The position numbers and the translations under genes were made by a program. A DNA stretch of 47,703 bases from the NCBI RefSeq assembly GCF_017430385.1, contig NZ_JAFRNB010000113.1:1-47703 (forward strand), given 5' to 3'. This DNA is from Treponema sp. (lineage in GTDB: Bacteria; Spirochaetota; Spirochaetia; Treponematales; Treponemataceae). Each line of letters opens with the position of its first letter. The stretch's first letter is position 1. This document shows positions 22,329 through 31,031 of this stretch, piece by piece. The notes beneath the pieces are model-generated. The model was not told the origin of the DNA and ran no database searches. It saw only the letters and a list, made by a program, of their open reading frames with translations.

Positions 22329-23309
22329 ATGTTCGACAGAAAAAAATATAAAAAGGATGCTTATGCAAATTCAAAAGGCCTTCCTAAAAAAATGGCACTT
22401 GCAAGCATAGTCAGCGTCTTTTCAATTATTTTTTTGTTTGCTGCTTTAATATTGCCTTATTTTGGAGCGAAATACATTACCTGGAACGACGAATGGTTTG
22501 AGACCGTTTCAAATTCGGATGGATATTTTAGGGGCGAAAGTGATTTAAAAGAATTCAAGGACGGCCAGGAAATCGACCCTTCGGATTATGACGAGGTTGG
22601 CCGCTATAATTCGGACGGGGAGCTTGTCGTTACTAAAAGAGAGGCATTTTTGGATTATGTCAGTTCTTCGATTTCTTTGACCGGCTTGATTTTCTTTTGC
22701 CTTTTCACTGTCTTTGCTTTCATTTTTGTTTTCGCTGTTGGATTTGCTCTCTCACGCTATGTTTACCAGTGGCGTAAATGCGGTGAAACATCGCTTTCTT
22801 CTTTCATAAAGTGTTTTTCATCAGCGACATGGCGCGGGGCTTTGTGGTATTTCTTGTGGACTACGATTATTATTTTACCGGTAATAGTTTATACCGTGGT
22901 TTCTACCAAATATATTTCTGAGGCAAGCTATTACTATTATGCTGACAAGCTTTTCCCATACATACTTATGATTTTGGATCTTGTATTTATCTTATGCTTG
23001 GTTTTTACATGCGCTAAGCTCGTGTCTTGTTTTATGATGTTCTATGTCCTTGCGGAGAATCCGAAAATTGGGGCAGTCCGTGCTTTGCGGCTATCAAAAA
23101 AGATGAGCAAGGGCTGCCGTGAGAACATTTTTATGATGAACCTGACATTCATTGTCTGGTGGATTCTTACTTTCCTGACTCTTGGTTTTGGCCTCATTCT
23201 GTTCATGCCGTATTTTGAAAATTCTTTCATAAATGCCTACGAGGCTGTCAAAAAGAATGCGATTGAAAGCGGAGTTCTTAAAGTGGAGGATTTTGATGTT
23301 TTACAATAG
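22329..23309 (+). CDS. DUF975 family membrane protein, first copy
   Basis: A 326-residue polytopic membrane protein. Membrane segments are seen near residues 22-45, 113-140, 172-195, 215-240 and 268-295. The start DRKKYKKDAYANSKGLPKKMALASI and the C-terminal block AVRALRLSKKMSKGCRENIF followed by WWILTFLTLGFGLILFMPYF match the DUF975 pattern (a short charged start, then a C-terminal ALRLSxxxMKG and WxxLxxLTLGIG). Between the first and second membrane segment is a polar stretch (about 50-110) with many Asp residues that could face the outside. GGAGGT lies 8 nt before the ATG. It is paralogous to the next gene and overlaps it by 14 nt. Confidence 0.75.
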   Translation: MFDRKKYKKDAYANSKGLPKKMALASIVSVFSIIFLFAALILPYFGAKYITWNDEWFETVSNSDGYFRGESDLKEFKDGQEIDPSDYDEVGRYNSDGELVVTKREAFLDYVSSSISLTGLIFFCLFTVFAFIFVFAVGFALSRYVYQWRKCGETSLSSFIKCFSSATWRGALWYFLWTTIIILPVIVYTVVSTKYISEASYYYYADKLFPYILMILDLVFILCLVFTCAKLVSCFMMFYVLAENPKIGAVRALRLSKKMSKGCRENIFMMNLTFIVWWILTFLTLGFGLILFMPYFENSFINAYEAVKKNAIESGVLKVEDFDVLQ

Positions 23310-24108
23310 AGCGAATTTAAAGAAAGAAGCCCTTGCTGATTTGAAAGGTAACTGGAAGAAAGCCTCTCTTGCCGGCCTGTGTATGTTCATTCCTTTTGTC
23401 GTAGCGGTGGTTTTGTTCATTCTGTTGATTTTGGCTAAATCTATGGAAATTGACAGCGATGATTTTACTGCAAAATTATATTTCTTTCTTGGGCGGGTTC
23501 TTCCGTATTCAGTTTTGCTGAATTGCGTGTTCGCCGTGCTGTATCTGGCTTTGTTCAGGTGGAGCAGTATACTTTCAAAGGAAGGAAAAGCTGATTTCAA
23601 AAATTTTCGGAAGGCTCTTACACTTAAGGCAATCCCGGCATTTTTCTGGATGTATCTTAGGTCATTATTGTGGCTTGCTCTTGTCCATGTCTGTATGATT
23701 CCTATCAGCCTTGCAACTGCGGCGTATCATCGATTCTTAAATCCTGCTCTGCCGATTTTTCTGGCGGTTATTGGAGGATTGCTTTTTGTCTTTCTTTCTT
23801 TTGTCTTCATTGCGAAACTGACTTCATATCTGATGTGCTTTTTTGCCCTTGCTGATAAAAAAAATTTGAAAATCCTTGACTCGCTTCGCCTTACTGTAAA
23901 AGTTACGGACGGATTTCGGACGAATCTATTGGTGACTAAACTTTCTTTCATTGGCTGGGGCCTTTTGTGCATTATTACGCTTGGAATCGCTTTGATTTGG
24001 GTACTTCCGTATTACAGTCAGGTGATGACAAGGGCATGGCAGTTCATGCTCACGGAAAAGGCCGGAGTGTTTTCTTCTGATGAAAACAAAACTGAGGCTC
24101 AGGCTTAA
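23296..24108 (+). CDS. DUF975 family membrane protein, second copy
   Basis: A 270-residue paralogue of the preceding protein, with the same plan but a shorter first outside loop. The start MFYNRANLKKEALADLKGNW is the clearest DUF975 signature in the pair, and ILDSLRLTVKVTDGFRTNLL, then SFIGWGLLCIITLGIALIWV, matches the C-terminal block. Five membrane segments are visible. The ATG at 23296, within the end of the first copy, is chosen because it begins the family signature; a longer frame from 23233 would start inside the first gene without that signature. It is followed by the response regulator 12 nt later. The pair sits between a kinase and its partner regulator. Confidence 0.78.
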   Translation: MFYNRANLKKEALADLKGNWKKASLAGLCMFIPFVVAVVLFILLILAKSMEIDSDDFTAKLYFFLGRVLPYSVLLNCVFAVLYLALFRWSSILSKEGKADFKNFRKALTLKAIPAFFWMYLRSLLWLALVHVCMIPISLATAAYHRFLNPALPIFLAVIGGLLFVFLSFVFIAKLTSYLMCFFALADKKNLKILDSLRLTVKVTDGFRTNLLVTKLSFIGWGLLCIITLGIALIWVLPYYSQVMTRAWQFMLTEKAGVFSSDENKTEAQA

Positions 24109-24120
24109 AAAGGGTGATAA

Positions 24121-25482
24121 ATGAAATTCACAATCCTTATAATCGATGATGAGAAGAATATCCGCGAAGGTCTTGCCGCTGACTTTGAGATGGACGGCTA
24201 CAATGTAAAGATTGCCGCCAACGGAAAAGAAGGCCTTGATCTTCTTTCAAAGGGTGACATTGACCTTGTAATAACTGACCTCCGTATGCCAGGCTCTATT
24301 TCTGGTGAGCAGGTTTTGCGTGAAGTCACAACGAAGATGCCCGGAATCCCTGTAATCGTGCTCACAGGGCATGGCTCAATTGATGCAGCCGTAAAGGCAA
24401 TGCAGGACGGAGCCTATGACTTTTTGACAAAGCCTCTGAATCTTGAGCAGCTTGAGGTAATCGTCAAGCGTGCACTAGAAGGCCGGGAACTTAAGATTAA
24501 ACACACCGAGCTTTTAAAGCAGGTTTCCACGCAGAAAAAGACTGACAATATAATCGGAAAAAGCGCGGCCATGCAGAAGGTGATGAGCCTTGTAAAAAAA
24601 GTCGCTGATGCCCGAATTTCCGTGCTTATTACAGGCGAAACCGGCGTTGGAAAGGAAGTTGTCGCCAATGCGATTCACAATCTTTCTTCCCGAAGTGATA
24701 AGGCTTTTATTCCTGTCGTATGCTCTTCTTTGAGCGAGACTTTGCTTGAAAGCGAGCTTTTCGGACATGAAAAGGGGGCTTTTACAAACGCAGAGAGCCT
24801 TCATAAAGGAAAATTTGAGCTTGCTCATGGCGGAACCATTTTCCTTGATGAAATCGGTGAAATCAACATGAGCGTTCAGGTCAAGCTTTTGCGCGTGCTT
24901 CAGGAGCGTAAATTTGAGCGGGTAGGCGGGGAAGAGCCTATTGAGGTTGATGTCCGGGTGCTTGCCGCTACGAATAAAAATCTTGAGGAGGAAGTGAAGG
25001 CCGGGCGTTTCCGTGAGGATTTGTATTTCCGACTCAACGGAATCCATATCGAAGTGCCGCCGCTCAGGGAACGAAAGGACGATTTGCCGCTTCTTTTGAA
25101 CAGTTTCCTCGAGCGGTACAATGCCGAAAACGGAAAGCATATCACGGGCTTTGACAATCAGGCGCGGAATGCCCTCTACAAATACGACTGGCCTGGTAAT
25201 ATCCGCGAGCTTCAGCATTGCGTGGAAAGCTCTGTTGTTATGGCGAGTGGCAGCGAAATCACGCTCGAAGATTTGCCGCCATCAGTGAGCAAAGCAAGCG
25301 GAATCGAGACGATATCTGTTCCTGTAGGAATTACGCTCGATGAGGCCGAAAAAATCATTATTCAGGAAAACCTTGCCGCAAACAAGGGTAACAAGAGCAA
25401 GACAGCCGAAACGCTAGGAATAGGCCGGAAGACTTTGCATAGAAAATTGCAGGAATACGGAATGGAGACGGGGGAAGAATAA
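24121..25482 (+). CDS. Sigma-54-dependent response regulator, NtrC/AtoC type
   Basis: A 453-residue three-domain activator. The receiver has Asp9/Asp10 and phospho-acceptor Asp53 (VITDLRMPG). The AAA+ domain has Walker A GETGVGKE (about 172-179), GGTIFLDEIGE Walker B (about 239-249), and GERxDDLPLL-type GRERKDDLPLL later. The sigma-54-contact loop is GAFTNA (219-224) instead of GAFTGA. The C-terminal Fis-type helix-turn-helix is NKGNKSKTAETLGIGRKTLH (about 422-441). It needs RpoN, which treponemes have. AAAAGGG lies 7 nt before the ATG. It should be the partner of the kinase encoded at 21064. Confidence 0.93.
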   Translation: MKFTILIIDDEKNIREGLAADFEMDGYNVKIAANGKEGLDLLSKGDIDLVITDLRMPGSISGEQVLREVTTKMPGIPVIVLTGHGSIDAAVKAMQDGAYDFLTKPLNLEQLEVIVKRALEGRELKIKHTELLKQVSTQKKTDNIIGKSAAMQKVMSLVKKVADARISVLITGETGVGKEVVANAIHNLSSRSDKAFIPVVCSSLSETLLESELFGHEKGAFTNAESLHKGKFELAHGGTIFLDEIGEINMSVQVKLLRVLQERKFERVGGEEPIEVDVRVLAATNKNLEEEVKAGRFREDLYFRLNGIHIEVPPLRERKDDLPLLLNSFLERYNAENGKHITGFDNQARNALYKYDWPGNIRELQHCVESSVVMASGSEITLEDLPPSVSKASGIETISVPVGITLDEAEKIIIQENLAANKGNKSKTAETLGIGRKTLHRKLQEYGMETGEE

Positions 25483-25767
25483 ATGAAACATTGCATTATC
25501 GTAAAATTCAAAGACCACGAGAATTGGAAGAGCCTTATCGGAGAAATCCAGGCTCATTTTGAAAAAGCAAAGCTCATCGATGGCGTGAGCGGCCTGAGCC
25601 TTAAGATTTCAAATTCTGAAAGGGAGAACCGCTTTCACCTTATGATAGAACTTGAGATGACAAGGGAAGGGCTTTTGAACTTTGATGTTTCTGATGTCCA
25701 CAAAAGCTGGAAGGAAAAATACGGGGAGCTTCTTGAAGCAAAGACAATTTTTGATTATGACGATTAA
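25483..25767 (+). CDS. Dabb-like alpha/beta-barrel protein
   Basis: A 94-residue protein that directly abuts the regulator gene. Its pattern (MKHCIIVKFKDHENWKSLIG ... IDGVSGLSLKIS ... NRFHLMIELEMT ... VHKSWKEKYGE ... KTIFDYD) matches the Dabb (stress-responsive A/B barrel) family, small dimeric proteins with ferredoxin-like folds. Members in plants and bacteria range from cyclases to proteins of unknown role; no catalytic residue can be named here. It shares the operon of the two-component genes and may be simply co-regulated. Confidence 0.75.
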   Translation: MKHCIIVKFKDHENWKSLIGEIQAHFEKAKLIDGVSGLSLKISNSERENRFHLMIELEMTREGLLNFDVSDVHKSWKEKYGELLEAKTIFDYDD

Positions 25768-25806
25768 AAAAAATCAAAAAAAATTGTATTTTTCTGCTTC
25801 AAAGTG

Positions 25807-25835
25807 TTGACTAAGTTTTGTTTATCAGGTAATAT
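25807..25835 (+). promoter_or_regulatory. Promoter of tRNA-Glu
   Basis: TTGACT (25807-25812) and TAATAT (25830-25835) are 17 nt apart, and the tRNA begins 33 nt after the -10. Confidence 0.75.
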
Positions 25836-25868
25836 ATCAAAGTCAGCTCGCTACTGAGTTGCAATGAT

Positions 25869-25940
25869 GTCTCCTTCGTCTAGTGGTTAGGACATCGGGT
25901 TTTCATCCCGACAACAGCAGTTCAATTCTGCTAGGAGATG
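25869..25940 (+). tRNA. tRNA-Glu(TTC)
   Basis: The 72-nt cloverleaf has acceptor GTCTCCT paired with AGGAGAT and a G discriminator. The anticodon arm TCGGG-TTTTCAT-CCCGA holds TTC, the T arm is AGCAG-TTCAATT-CTGCT, and the D arm GTCTAGTGGTTAGGAC is the glutamate type. CCA is not encoded. Confidence 0.96.
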
Positions 25941-25949
25941 ATACTTATG

Positions 25950-25984
25950 CCTTGCAACAAAATACAGTTTGCAAGGTTTTTTAG
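25950..25984 (+). terminator. Terminator of tRNA-Glu
   Basis: CCTTGCAA (25950-25957) and TTGCAAGG (25969-25976) form a perfect 8-bp stem followed by six T. Confidence 0.9.
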
Positions 25985-26019
25985 TTTTAGACTAGTAAAA
26001 TATTTTGGGAGATATTTTT

Positions 26020-26298
26020 ATGGCAAAAAAACAGACATCTGCACAGAAAAGATTCCGACAGAGTGAAGTTCGCCGAATGCACAACAAGGCTATTAAGAGT
26101 GAGTGCCACACTTATATCCGTCAGTTTGTTGAGGCTGTTCATGCAAAGGACGCAAAACTCGCTCAGGAGAAACTTGTTCTTTTGACTTCTAAGCTTGACT
26201 CTGCACGCAGCAAGGGTGTTCTTAAACGCAACGCTGTTTCTCGCAAAAAGTCACGAATGCAGAGACTTTACAATGTAACATTCGCAGCAGCTAACTAA
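26020..26298 (+). CDS. rpsT: 30S ribosomal protein S20
   Basis: A 92-residue, very basic protein with the S20 signature: MAKKQTSAQKRFRQSEVRR at the start, then the helical hairpin and GVLKRNAVSRKKSRMQR near the end (about residues 67-83). It binds 16S rRNA in the small subunit. GGGAGAT lies 7 nt before the ATG; a second ATG 15 nt upstream has no ribosome site. It is separated from the tRNA-Glu by a terminator and followed by its own terminator, so it is likely monocistronic. Confidence 0.95.
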   Translation: MAKKQTSAQKRFRQSEVRRMHNKAIKSECHTYIRQFVEAVHAKDAKLAQEKLVLLTSKLDSARSKGVLKRNAVSRKKSRMQRLYNVTFAAAN

Positions 26299-26322
26299 GT
26301 TTTGCTTCTCTTCTAATATTAA

Positions 26323-26368
26323 GCTATCTGATTGTATATATTTATGCATTTCAGATAGCATTTTTTTT
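26323..26368 (+). terminator. Terminator of rpsT
   Basis: GCTATCTGA (26323-26331) and TCAGATAGC (26351-26359) form a perfect 9-bp stem with a 19-nt loop, followed by A and eight T. Confidence 0.9.
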
Positions 26369-26382
26369 AAGTAGGTTTTTTT

Positions 26383-26694
26383 ATGTCTGTAAAGAAAGTA
26401 ACAAAAAGTGACATTGTTGATAAGGTTCATTTAAATACAAAAATCGAGCGAAAAGTTCTTTTGGATGCATTTGAGGGCTTTATTGAGGAATTCAAAAATG
26501 CTCTTAAAGAAGGGGCTACCGTTGAGCTTCGTGGCTTTGGAACACTTGAGCCTCGGCTTAGAAACGGACGCAAAAATGCCAGAAATCCAAAGACTGGTGA
26601 GATTCTTTCTGTAGAGCCTCATTATGTCGCAGCTTTCAGGGCAGGCCAGGAACTTAGAAAGGCTGTCATGGAGCTTCCTGTTGATAAAAAATAA
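26383..26694 (+). CDS. hup: HU-family DNA-binding protein
   Basis: A 103-residue nucleoid protein of the HU/IHF family. The N-terminal helical part TKSDIVDKVHLNTKIERK, GFGTLEPRLRNGRKNARNPK (about residues 55-74, the DNA-binding arm with RxxRxGRNPxTGE-type pattern) and the end KPHYVAAFRAGQELR fit the family, here with PHYVAAFR. It bends DNA without strict sequence preference. It starts 14 nt after the rpsT terminator T-run. The apolipoprotein N-acyltransferase gene begins inside its 3' end, so the two are co-transcribed. Confidence 0.93.
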   Translation: MSVKKVTKSDIVDKVHLNTKIERKVLLDAFEGFIEEFKNALKEGATVELRGFGTLEPRLRNGRKNARNPKTGEILSVEPHYVAAFRAGQELRKAVMELPVDKK

Positions 26695-28255
26695 TCTTTC
26701 CGAAGCGGTGCTGCTTGTTTGTGCGGTCGTCCTGCTTTCGGTTAGCCAGCCGTCCTTCTTTTTTGAGGACGGTCTTTCTTTTTGTGCGTGGATTTCCTAC
26801 ATTCCGTTTTTTATACTTGCAGAGCGCGTCGCATTAAAAAAATCATTTTTATACGGATTCATTTATGGTTTCCTTTCCTATTTAAGCATGTGCTGGTGGC
26901 TCTCATCTTTTGGTCTGGTAGCCATTTCTTTTGTCTGCTTTCTTTTTGCTTTTTATAATGCCGGCCTGTTTTTCCTGCTTTATTTTTCAAAAAACATTTT
27001 TCCACAAGGCCTTAAGAAATATTTCTGGATTTTCAGGGCGGCTTTAGTCCTTTGTGTCGAATATGGGCGCACTCACGGAATATTTGGGTTTTCTTATGGA
27101 ATTATCGGTTACAGCCAGTGGAAAAATCCTGTTTTCTTGAAATTCGCCTCGCTGTTCGGAGTCATGGGCGTGTCATTCGTGATTCTTCTTGTAAATTCTT
27201 TGCTCGCAAAAATTATTTCCGAAAAGAATCTGCTAAGGAATTTAAGGGCCGTCTGTTTTTGTATTTCATTTCTTTCCGGGATTTTCATTTATTGGCTTGT
27301 TCCTTCGCTTTCCCCAAAAAACATCAGTTCAGAATCCCTCAATGTCGCGCTTATTCAGAATTCTTCTTCCGCTCATTCTGAGTCAATTTCGGATTACAAA
27401 AAGGATGCCGCTCTCTTAAAATCTCTGTCTGACGAGGCTTTGCGACTTTTTCCTGAGACTGAGCTTGTAGTCTGGGCTGAAACAGCGGTTGTTCCTGACA
27501 TAATTTACCATCTGAACAATAAGGCTGATTCTGAAAGACATTCGCTTGCAGTTGATTTGAATTCATATTTCAGGTCGAAGGATTGCTCTTTTTTGATTGG
27601 AAACAACCACATTGATGAGGCTGGAACTCATAATGCCGCGCTTTATTTTTCCCCCTCGCAAAATGATGTCGGTGTTTACAATAAAAATCATCTTGTTCCT
27701 TTCACTGAATTCTGGCCTGATTTTCTGGACTTTAAATTTTTTGACAGGATAAAAGATTCCTTGAACTGCGAATTTTTTGCTCACGGATGCGGATTCAAAT
27801 CATTTTCAATAAAAAATTCTTCCGGCTCAACCTTAAATTTTGCCGTTCCGATTTGCTTTGAGGATTCTTTTGCTCCCGTCGTTGCGGAAATGAAAAAAAA
27901 TGGTGCCGAGTTCTTCGTGAACATCAGTGATGATGCTTGGTCTGGCTCTGAGGCGGCCCGAAACATGCATCTTTCAATGTCAGCATTCAGGTGCGCGGAA
28001 TTTTCTTCCCCGATGGTTCGCTCGACTATTGATGGAAAAACTTGCGCTCTTGATTCTTCCGGGAAAGTGATTTCGGAAATTGATTCTGGATGTGATTCCT
28101 TTTTGTGTGCAAAACTGGCTGTCGAAAAGAATTCAAGGACTTTTTATCTTTTTGCCGGAGATTTGCCTGTTCAAATTCTTTGTGCCTTAGTTTTGCTTTT
28201 ATTGTTGATTTTATCCGCTCGATTTGTTAAAGTATCTGTATATGGCAGAAGATAA
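26681..28255 (+). CDS. lnt: Apolipoprotein N-acyltransferase
   Basis: A membrane enzyme that adds the third acyl chain to lipoproteins, consistent with the several lipoprotein genes in the window. About 524 residues from the TTG at 26681. Six or so membrane helices occupy the first 210 residues. The periplasmic nitrilase domain carries the catalytic triad: Glu in VVWAETAVV, Lys in YNKNHLVPFTEF, and Cys in VPICFEDSF. A last helix lies near the C-terminus. The TTG is chosen because GGAG lies 6 nt upstream; the alternative ATG at 26624 sits deep inside the HU gene without a ribosome site. It overlaps HU by 14 nt and the bactofilin gene by 14 nt. Confidence 0.88.
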   Translation: MIKNNLSEAVLLVCAVVLLSVSQPSFFFEDGLSFCAWISYIPFFILAERVALKKSFLYGFIYGFLSYLSMCWWLSSFGLVAISFVCFLFAFYNAGLFFLLYFSKNIFPQGLKKYFWIFRAALVLCVEYGRTHGIFGFSYGIIGYSQWKNPVFLKFASLFGVMGVSFVILLVNSLLAKIISEKNLLRNLRAVCFCISFLSGIFIYWLVPSLSPKNISSESLNVALIQNSSSAHSESISDYKKDAALLKSLSDEALRLFPETELVVWAETAVVPDIIYHLNNKADSERHSLAVDLNSYFRSKDCSFLIGNNHIDEAGTHNAALYFSPSQNDVGVYNKNHLVPFTEFWPDFLDFKFFDRIKDSLNCEFFAHGCGFKSFSIKNSSGSTLNFAVPICFEDSFAPVVAEMKKNGAEFFVNISDDAWSGSEAARNMHLSMSAFRCAEFSSPMVRSTIDGKTCALDSSGKVISEIDSGCDSFLCAKLAVEKNSRTFYLFAGDLPVQILCALVLLLLLILSARFVKVSVYGRR

Positions 28256-28661
28256 GCAGAAGAAGAACCTCACAGTTTTCGGTCAGGAAACAGAATTTGA
28301 TGGAATTCTCGAATTTACGGACAACTTGGTAATTACCGGCAAATTTAAAGGTGAGATTTGTGCGACTGGCGATCTTGAAATCGAAAAAGGCGCAATCTGC
28401 AATGTCGAGAAAATGACGGCAAATTCAATCGTCATTTCTGGTACTGTTACCGGTGATATTGATGCTCCTGAGCGTGTCGAAATGTGTACTGGTAGCGTCG
28501 TTCATGGTGATGTAAAGACATCCCGCTTACGAATTGCCGAGGATGTTGAATTTGAAGGCCAAATCTCTATGCTTGAAAATGAGCCAGAGGTAAACTTGTT
28601 CTCTGTCGCGTCTGATGAATATAAAAAAGCCCTTGTCCTGAAATCTGATGAGCCTCGCTGA
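28242..28661 (+). CDS. Bactofilin (polymer-forming cytoskeletal protein)
   Basis: A 139-residue beta-helix protein. Short repeating strands such as LVITGKFKGEICATGDLEIE, then SIVISGTVTGDI and SVVHGDVKTSRLRI, give the hydrophobic-Gly rhythm of the bactofilin (DUF583/CcmA) fold, flanked by disordered ends. Bactofilins self-assemble into filaments that shape the cell or localise wall enzymes, which suits a spirochaete. The ATG at 28242 overlaps the end of lnt. No Shine-Dalgarno sequence is obvious there, so translation probably depends on coupling. Confidence 0.9.
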   Translation: MAEDKQKKNLTVFGQETEFDGILEFTDNLVITGKFKGEICATGDLEIEKGAICNVEKMTANSIVISGTVTGDIDAPERVEMCTGSVVHGDVKTSRLRIAEDVEFEGQISMLENEPEVNLFSVASDEYKKALVLKSDEPR

Positions 28662-28674
28662 TGAAACTTTCCCA

Positions 28675-28703
28675 TTGACTTTTTTAACAAGCCGTGATTT
28701 AAT
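28675..28703 (+). promoter_or_regulatory. Promoter of rho with a long AT-rich leader
   Basis: TTGACT (28675-28680) and TTTAAT (28698-28703) are 17 nt apart. The rho ATG is about 130 nt further, leaving a T-rich leader that could serve autoregulation, as rho is known to be autoregulated in other bacteria. No hairpin is obvious in the leader. Confidence 0.5.
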
Positions 28704-28839
28704 ATAAATATATTATTTATTTTAGTTAAAACATCTTTTTTGAAAAATCCTTTTAATTTAAATAATTTGAAATAACTAAATTCATGTTTTTTTGTCATTA
28801 TTTTTATACATTTTCATATAATCTCATGGAGAATTTAAA

Positions 28840-30729
28840 ATGGCACTGATTTCAAGACGCCGTACTGCCGCAGCGGCCGAAGAGCCTGCAGCGACAAATC
28901 CTCAGCCTGAATTGGACTTGCAGACATCCGATTCTAATCCTTCCCCTGCAGAAAACGCGGTTCCAGAAGAAGAAAAGCCCGCAAAAGTCGTTCGGCGAAG
29001 AAGAATTTCAATAAAAGCCGAAAAAATCGAAAAACCTGAAACTTCGGAAGTGGAGACACAGGAAAAGCAGCCTGAGAGCTATGCTTCTGCCGCTCCGGAT
29101 TATTCATCAGAATCACATGAAGCAGCTGTTATAAACTCAGAAAATCAAAATCAGGAAAATTATTCAAACCAGGAAAACGGTGCTGCCGAAGTTCAGCAAA
29201 ATGCCCCTGCCGAAAATACGGAGGAAGAGCAGCAGCAGTCCTCTGAGAATACTGGCTACCAGCCTCGAAATTACCGCAATTACCGCAATTACAATAATCC
29301 CCGCGACAACAATTACAACAATCAGAATAATACCCGTGGCCGTTTTGACCGCCGCATGAGCTACCGTGACCGAATCGCAGCCCGAAACGCAGCCCGCGAT
29401 GAGGCAACTGCACAGGCACAGATTATTGAAAACCCAGAAGAATTCGAAGCTAAGCCAAAGCTCCTCATCAACGATCTTACAAAAATGAGTATGCCGGAGC
29501 TTCGCAACCTTGCGATTGAATACGGTTACCCGGAAGAAGAGCTTCCCGCAATGAAAAAGCAGGATCTTATATTCGTTATCCTCAAATCACATACTGAGCG
29601 TGGCGGATTGATTTTCGCTTCCGGCTCTTTGGAAATTTTGCCGGACGGATACGGATTCTTGCGAAGCCCGCAGAACAGCTATCTTCCAGGCCCGGATGAC
29701 ATCTACATTTCTCCGAGCCAGATTCGATTGTTCAACCTCAAGACCGGCGACACAATTTACGGCCAGACCCGTTCTCCAAAAGAGGGCGAGAGATTCTTTG
29801 CTCTCCTTCGCATTATGACTGTAAACTTCGACGAGCCACGCGTTGCCCAGACTCGCGTTCCTTTTGAAAACCTCACGCCTCTTTATCCAAAAGAAAAACT
29901 TACTTTGGAGACAATCTCCACTGAATACAGCACTCGAATCATTGATCTGTTTGCCCCAATCGGTAAAGGCCAGCGTCTTCTTATTGTCGCTCCACCAAAA
30001 GCCGGTAAAACAACTATTTTGCAGAAGGTCGCAAACGCAATCACCACGAACAACCCGGAAGTCTACCTCATCGTTCTTCTTATCGACGAACGCCCAGAGG
30101 AAGTTACGGACATGGAAAGGGCAATCAAGGGCGAGGTTATTTCTTCAACATTCGATGAGCAGGCAACACGCCATGTTCAGGTTGCGGAGATGGTTCTTGA
30201 AAAGGCAAAACGTCTTGTTGAGCACAAGCGCGATGTAGTTATCCTTCTTGACTCAATCACACGACTTGCACGCGCATACAATGTCACCGTTCCTACATCG
30301 GGCAAAGTTCTTTCTGGTGGTGTTGACTCAAACGCTCTCCATAAGCCAAAGCGATTCTTTGGTGCCGCACGAAACATCGAGGAGGGCGGATCGCTCACAA
30401 TCATTTCTACGGCTCTTATCGATACAGGAAGCCGCATGGATGAGGTTATCTTCGAGGAATTCAAAGGAACTGGTAATTCAGAGATTGACCTTGACCGCAG
30501 ACTGGCCGAGCGCAGACTTTTCCCTGCAATCAATATCAAAAAATCCGGCACCCGAAAGGAAGAGCTTTTGCTTGACGAGGCAACATTGCAGAAACTTTGG
30601 GTTTTGCGAAAGGTCATCAATCCGATGGAAGATGCCGAAATCACTGAGCTTATCCTTGATCAGATGAAGAAGAGCCGAAACAACGAGGCTTTCCTTACAA
30701 ATATGAATACAGGAAGCGCGGCTTTGTAA
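28840..30729 (+). CDS. rho: Transcription termination factor Rho with long disordered N-terminal region
   Basis: A 629-residue hexameric RNA helicase that ends transcription. From about residue 205 it is a normal Rho: [21 protein letters not shown] (N-terminal helix bundle), [16 protein letters not shown] (RNA-binding cold-shock fold), Walker [10 protein letters not shown] (about 384-392), [18 protein letters not shown] and the Q and R loops [21 protein letters not shown]. The first 205 residues are low-complexity: Ala/Glu-rich first, then rich in Asn, Gln, Tyr and Arg (residues about 100-180). Ordinary Rho is about 420 residues. GGAG lies 8 nt before the ATG, and a strong terminator follows. 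Confidence 0.96.
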   Translation: MALISRRRTAAAAEEPAATNPQPELDLQTSDSNPSPAENAVPEEEKPAKVVRRRRISIKAEKIEKPETSEVETQEKQPESYASAAPDYSSESHEAAVINSENQNQENYSNQENGAAEVQQNAPAENTEEEQQQSSENTGYQPRNYRNYRNYNNPRDNNYNNQNNTRGRFDRRMSYRDRIAARNAARDEATAQAQIIENPEEFEAKPKLLINDLTKMSMPELRNLAIEYGYPEEELPAMKKQDLIFVILKSHTERGGLIFASGSLEILPDGYGFLRSPQNSYLPGPDDIYISPSQIRLFNLKTGDTIYGQTRSPKEGERFFALLRIMTVNFDEPRVAQTRVPFENLTPLYPKEKLTLETISTEYSTRIIDLFAPIGKGQRLLIVAPPKAGKTTILQKVANAITTNNPEVYLIVLLIDERPEEVTDMERAIKGEVISSTFDEQATRHVQVAEMVLEKAKRLVEHKRDVVILLDSITRLARAYNVTVPTSGKVLSGGVDSNALHKPKRFFGAARNIEEGGSLTIISTALIDTGSRMDEVIFEEFKGTGNSEIDLDRRLAERRLFPAINIKKSGTRKEELLLDEATLQKLWVLRKVINPMEDAEITELILDQMKKSRNNEAFLTNMNTGSAAL

Positions 30730-30736
30730 AAATACG

Positions 30737-30768
30737 AAAGGCTTTGGAGAAATCCAAGGCCTTTTTTA
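30737..30768 (+). terminator. Terminator of rho
   Basis: GGCTTTGGA (30740-30748) and TCCAAGGCC (30753-30761) form a 9-bp stem (one G-U pair) with a GAAA loop and a T-run. Confidence 0.9.
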
Positions 30769-30833
30769 TTTGGAAAAGAAAAAAGGTGCGGGAAAAAGAG
30801 AAACCTTTTTAAGGTTGCGCTTTTGCCTGCATA

Positions 30834-30870
30834 TAAAAAAACGGTGGATGAACTTAATCAAAACCACCGT
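30834..30870 (-). terminator. Terminator of tRNA-Leu
   Basis: On the minus strand ACGGTGG (30864-30870) pairs with CCACCGT (30841-30847) and seven T follow. It lies 6 nt past the tRNA 3' end. Confidence 0.85.
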
Positions 30871-30876
30871 AATCTA

Positions 30877-30960
30877 TGCCCGGAAGGGGACTTGAACCCC
30901 TATGAAGTTGCCCTCACTAGGACCTGAACCTAGCGCGTCTGCCAATTCCGCCACCCGGGC
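30877..30960 (-). tRNA. tRNA-Leu(CAG)
   Basis: An 84-nt class II tRNA on the minus strand. The acceptor GCCCGGG pairs with CCGGGC at the 3' end with an A discriminator; the anticodon arm CTAGG-TTCAGGT-CCTAG holds CAG, the long variable arm follows, and the T arm is GGGGTTCAAGTCCCC. CCA is not encoded. Confidence 0.95.
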
Positions 30961-30974
30961 GAAAAAGCTATTAT

Positions 30975-31003
30975 ATTTTATAGAAAAACTGCCTTGTTGT
31001 CAA
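30975..31003 (-). promoter_or_regulatory. Promoter of tRNA-Leu
   Basis: On the minus strand a perfect TTGACA (30998-31003) and TAAAAT (30975-30980) are 17 nt apart, 14 nt before the tRNA. Confidence 0.75.
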
Positions 31004-31031
31004 TTTGTTAATTGTCTATTCGCATAAAAAA

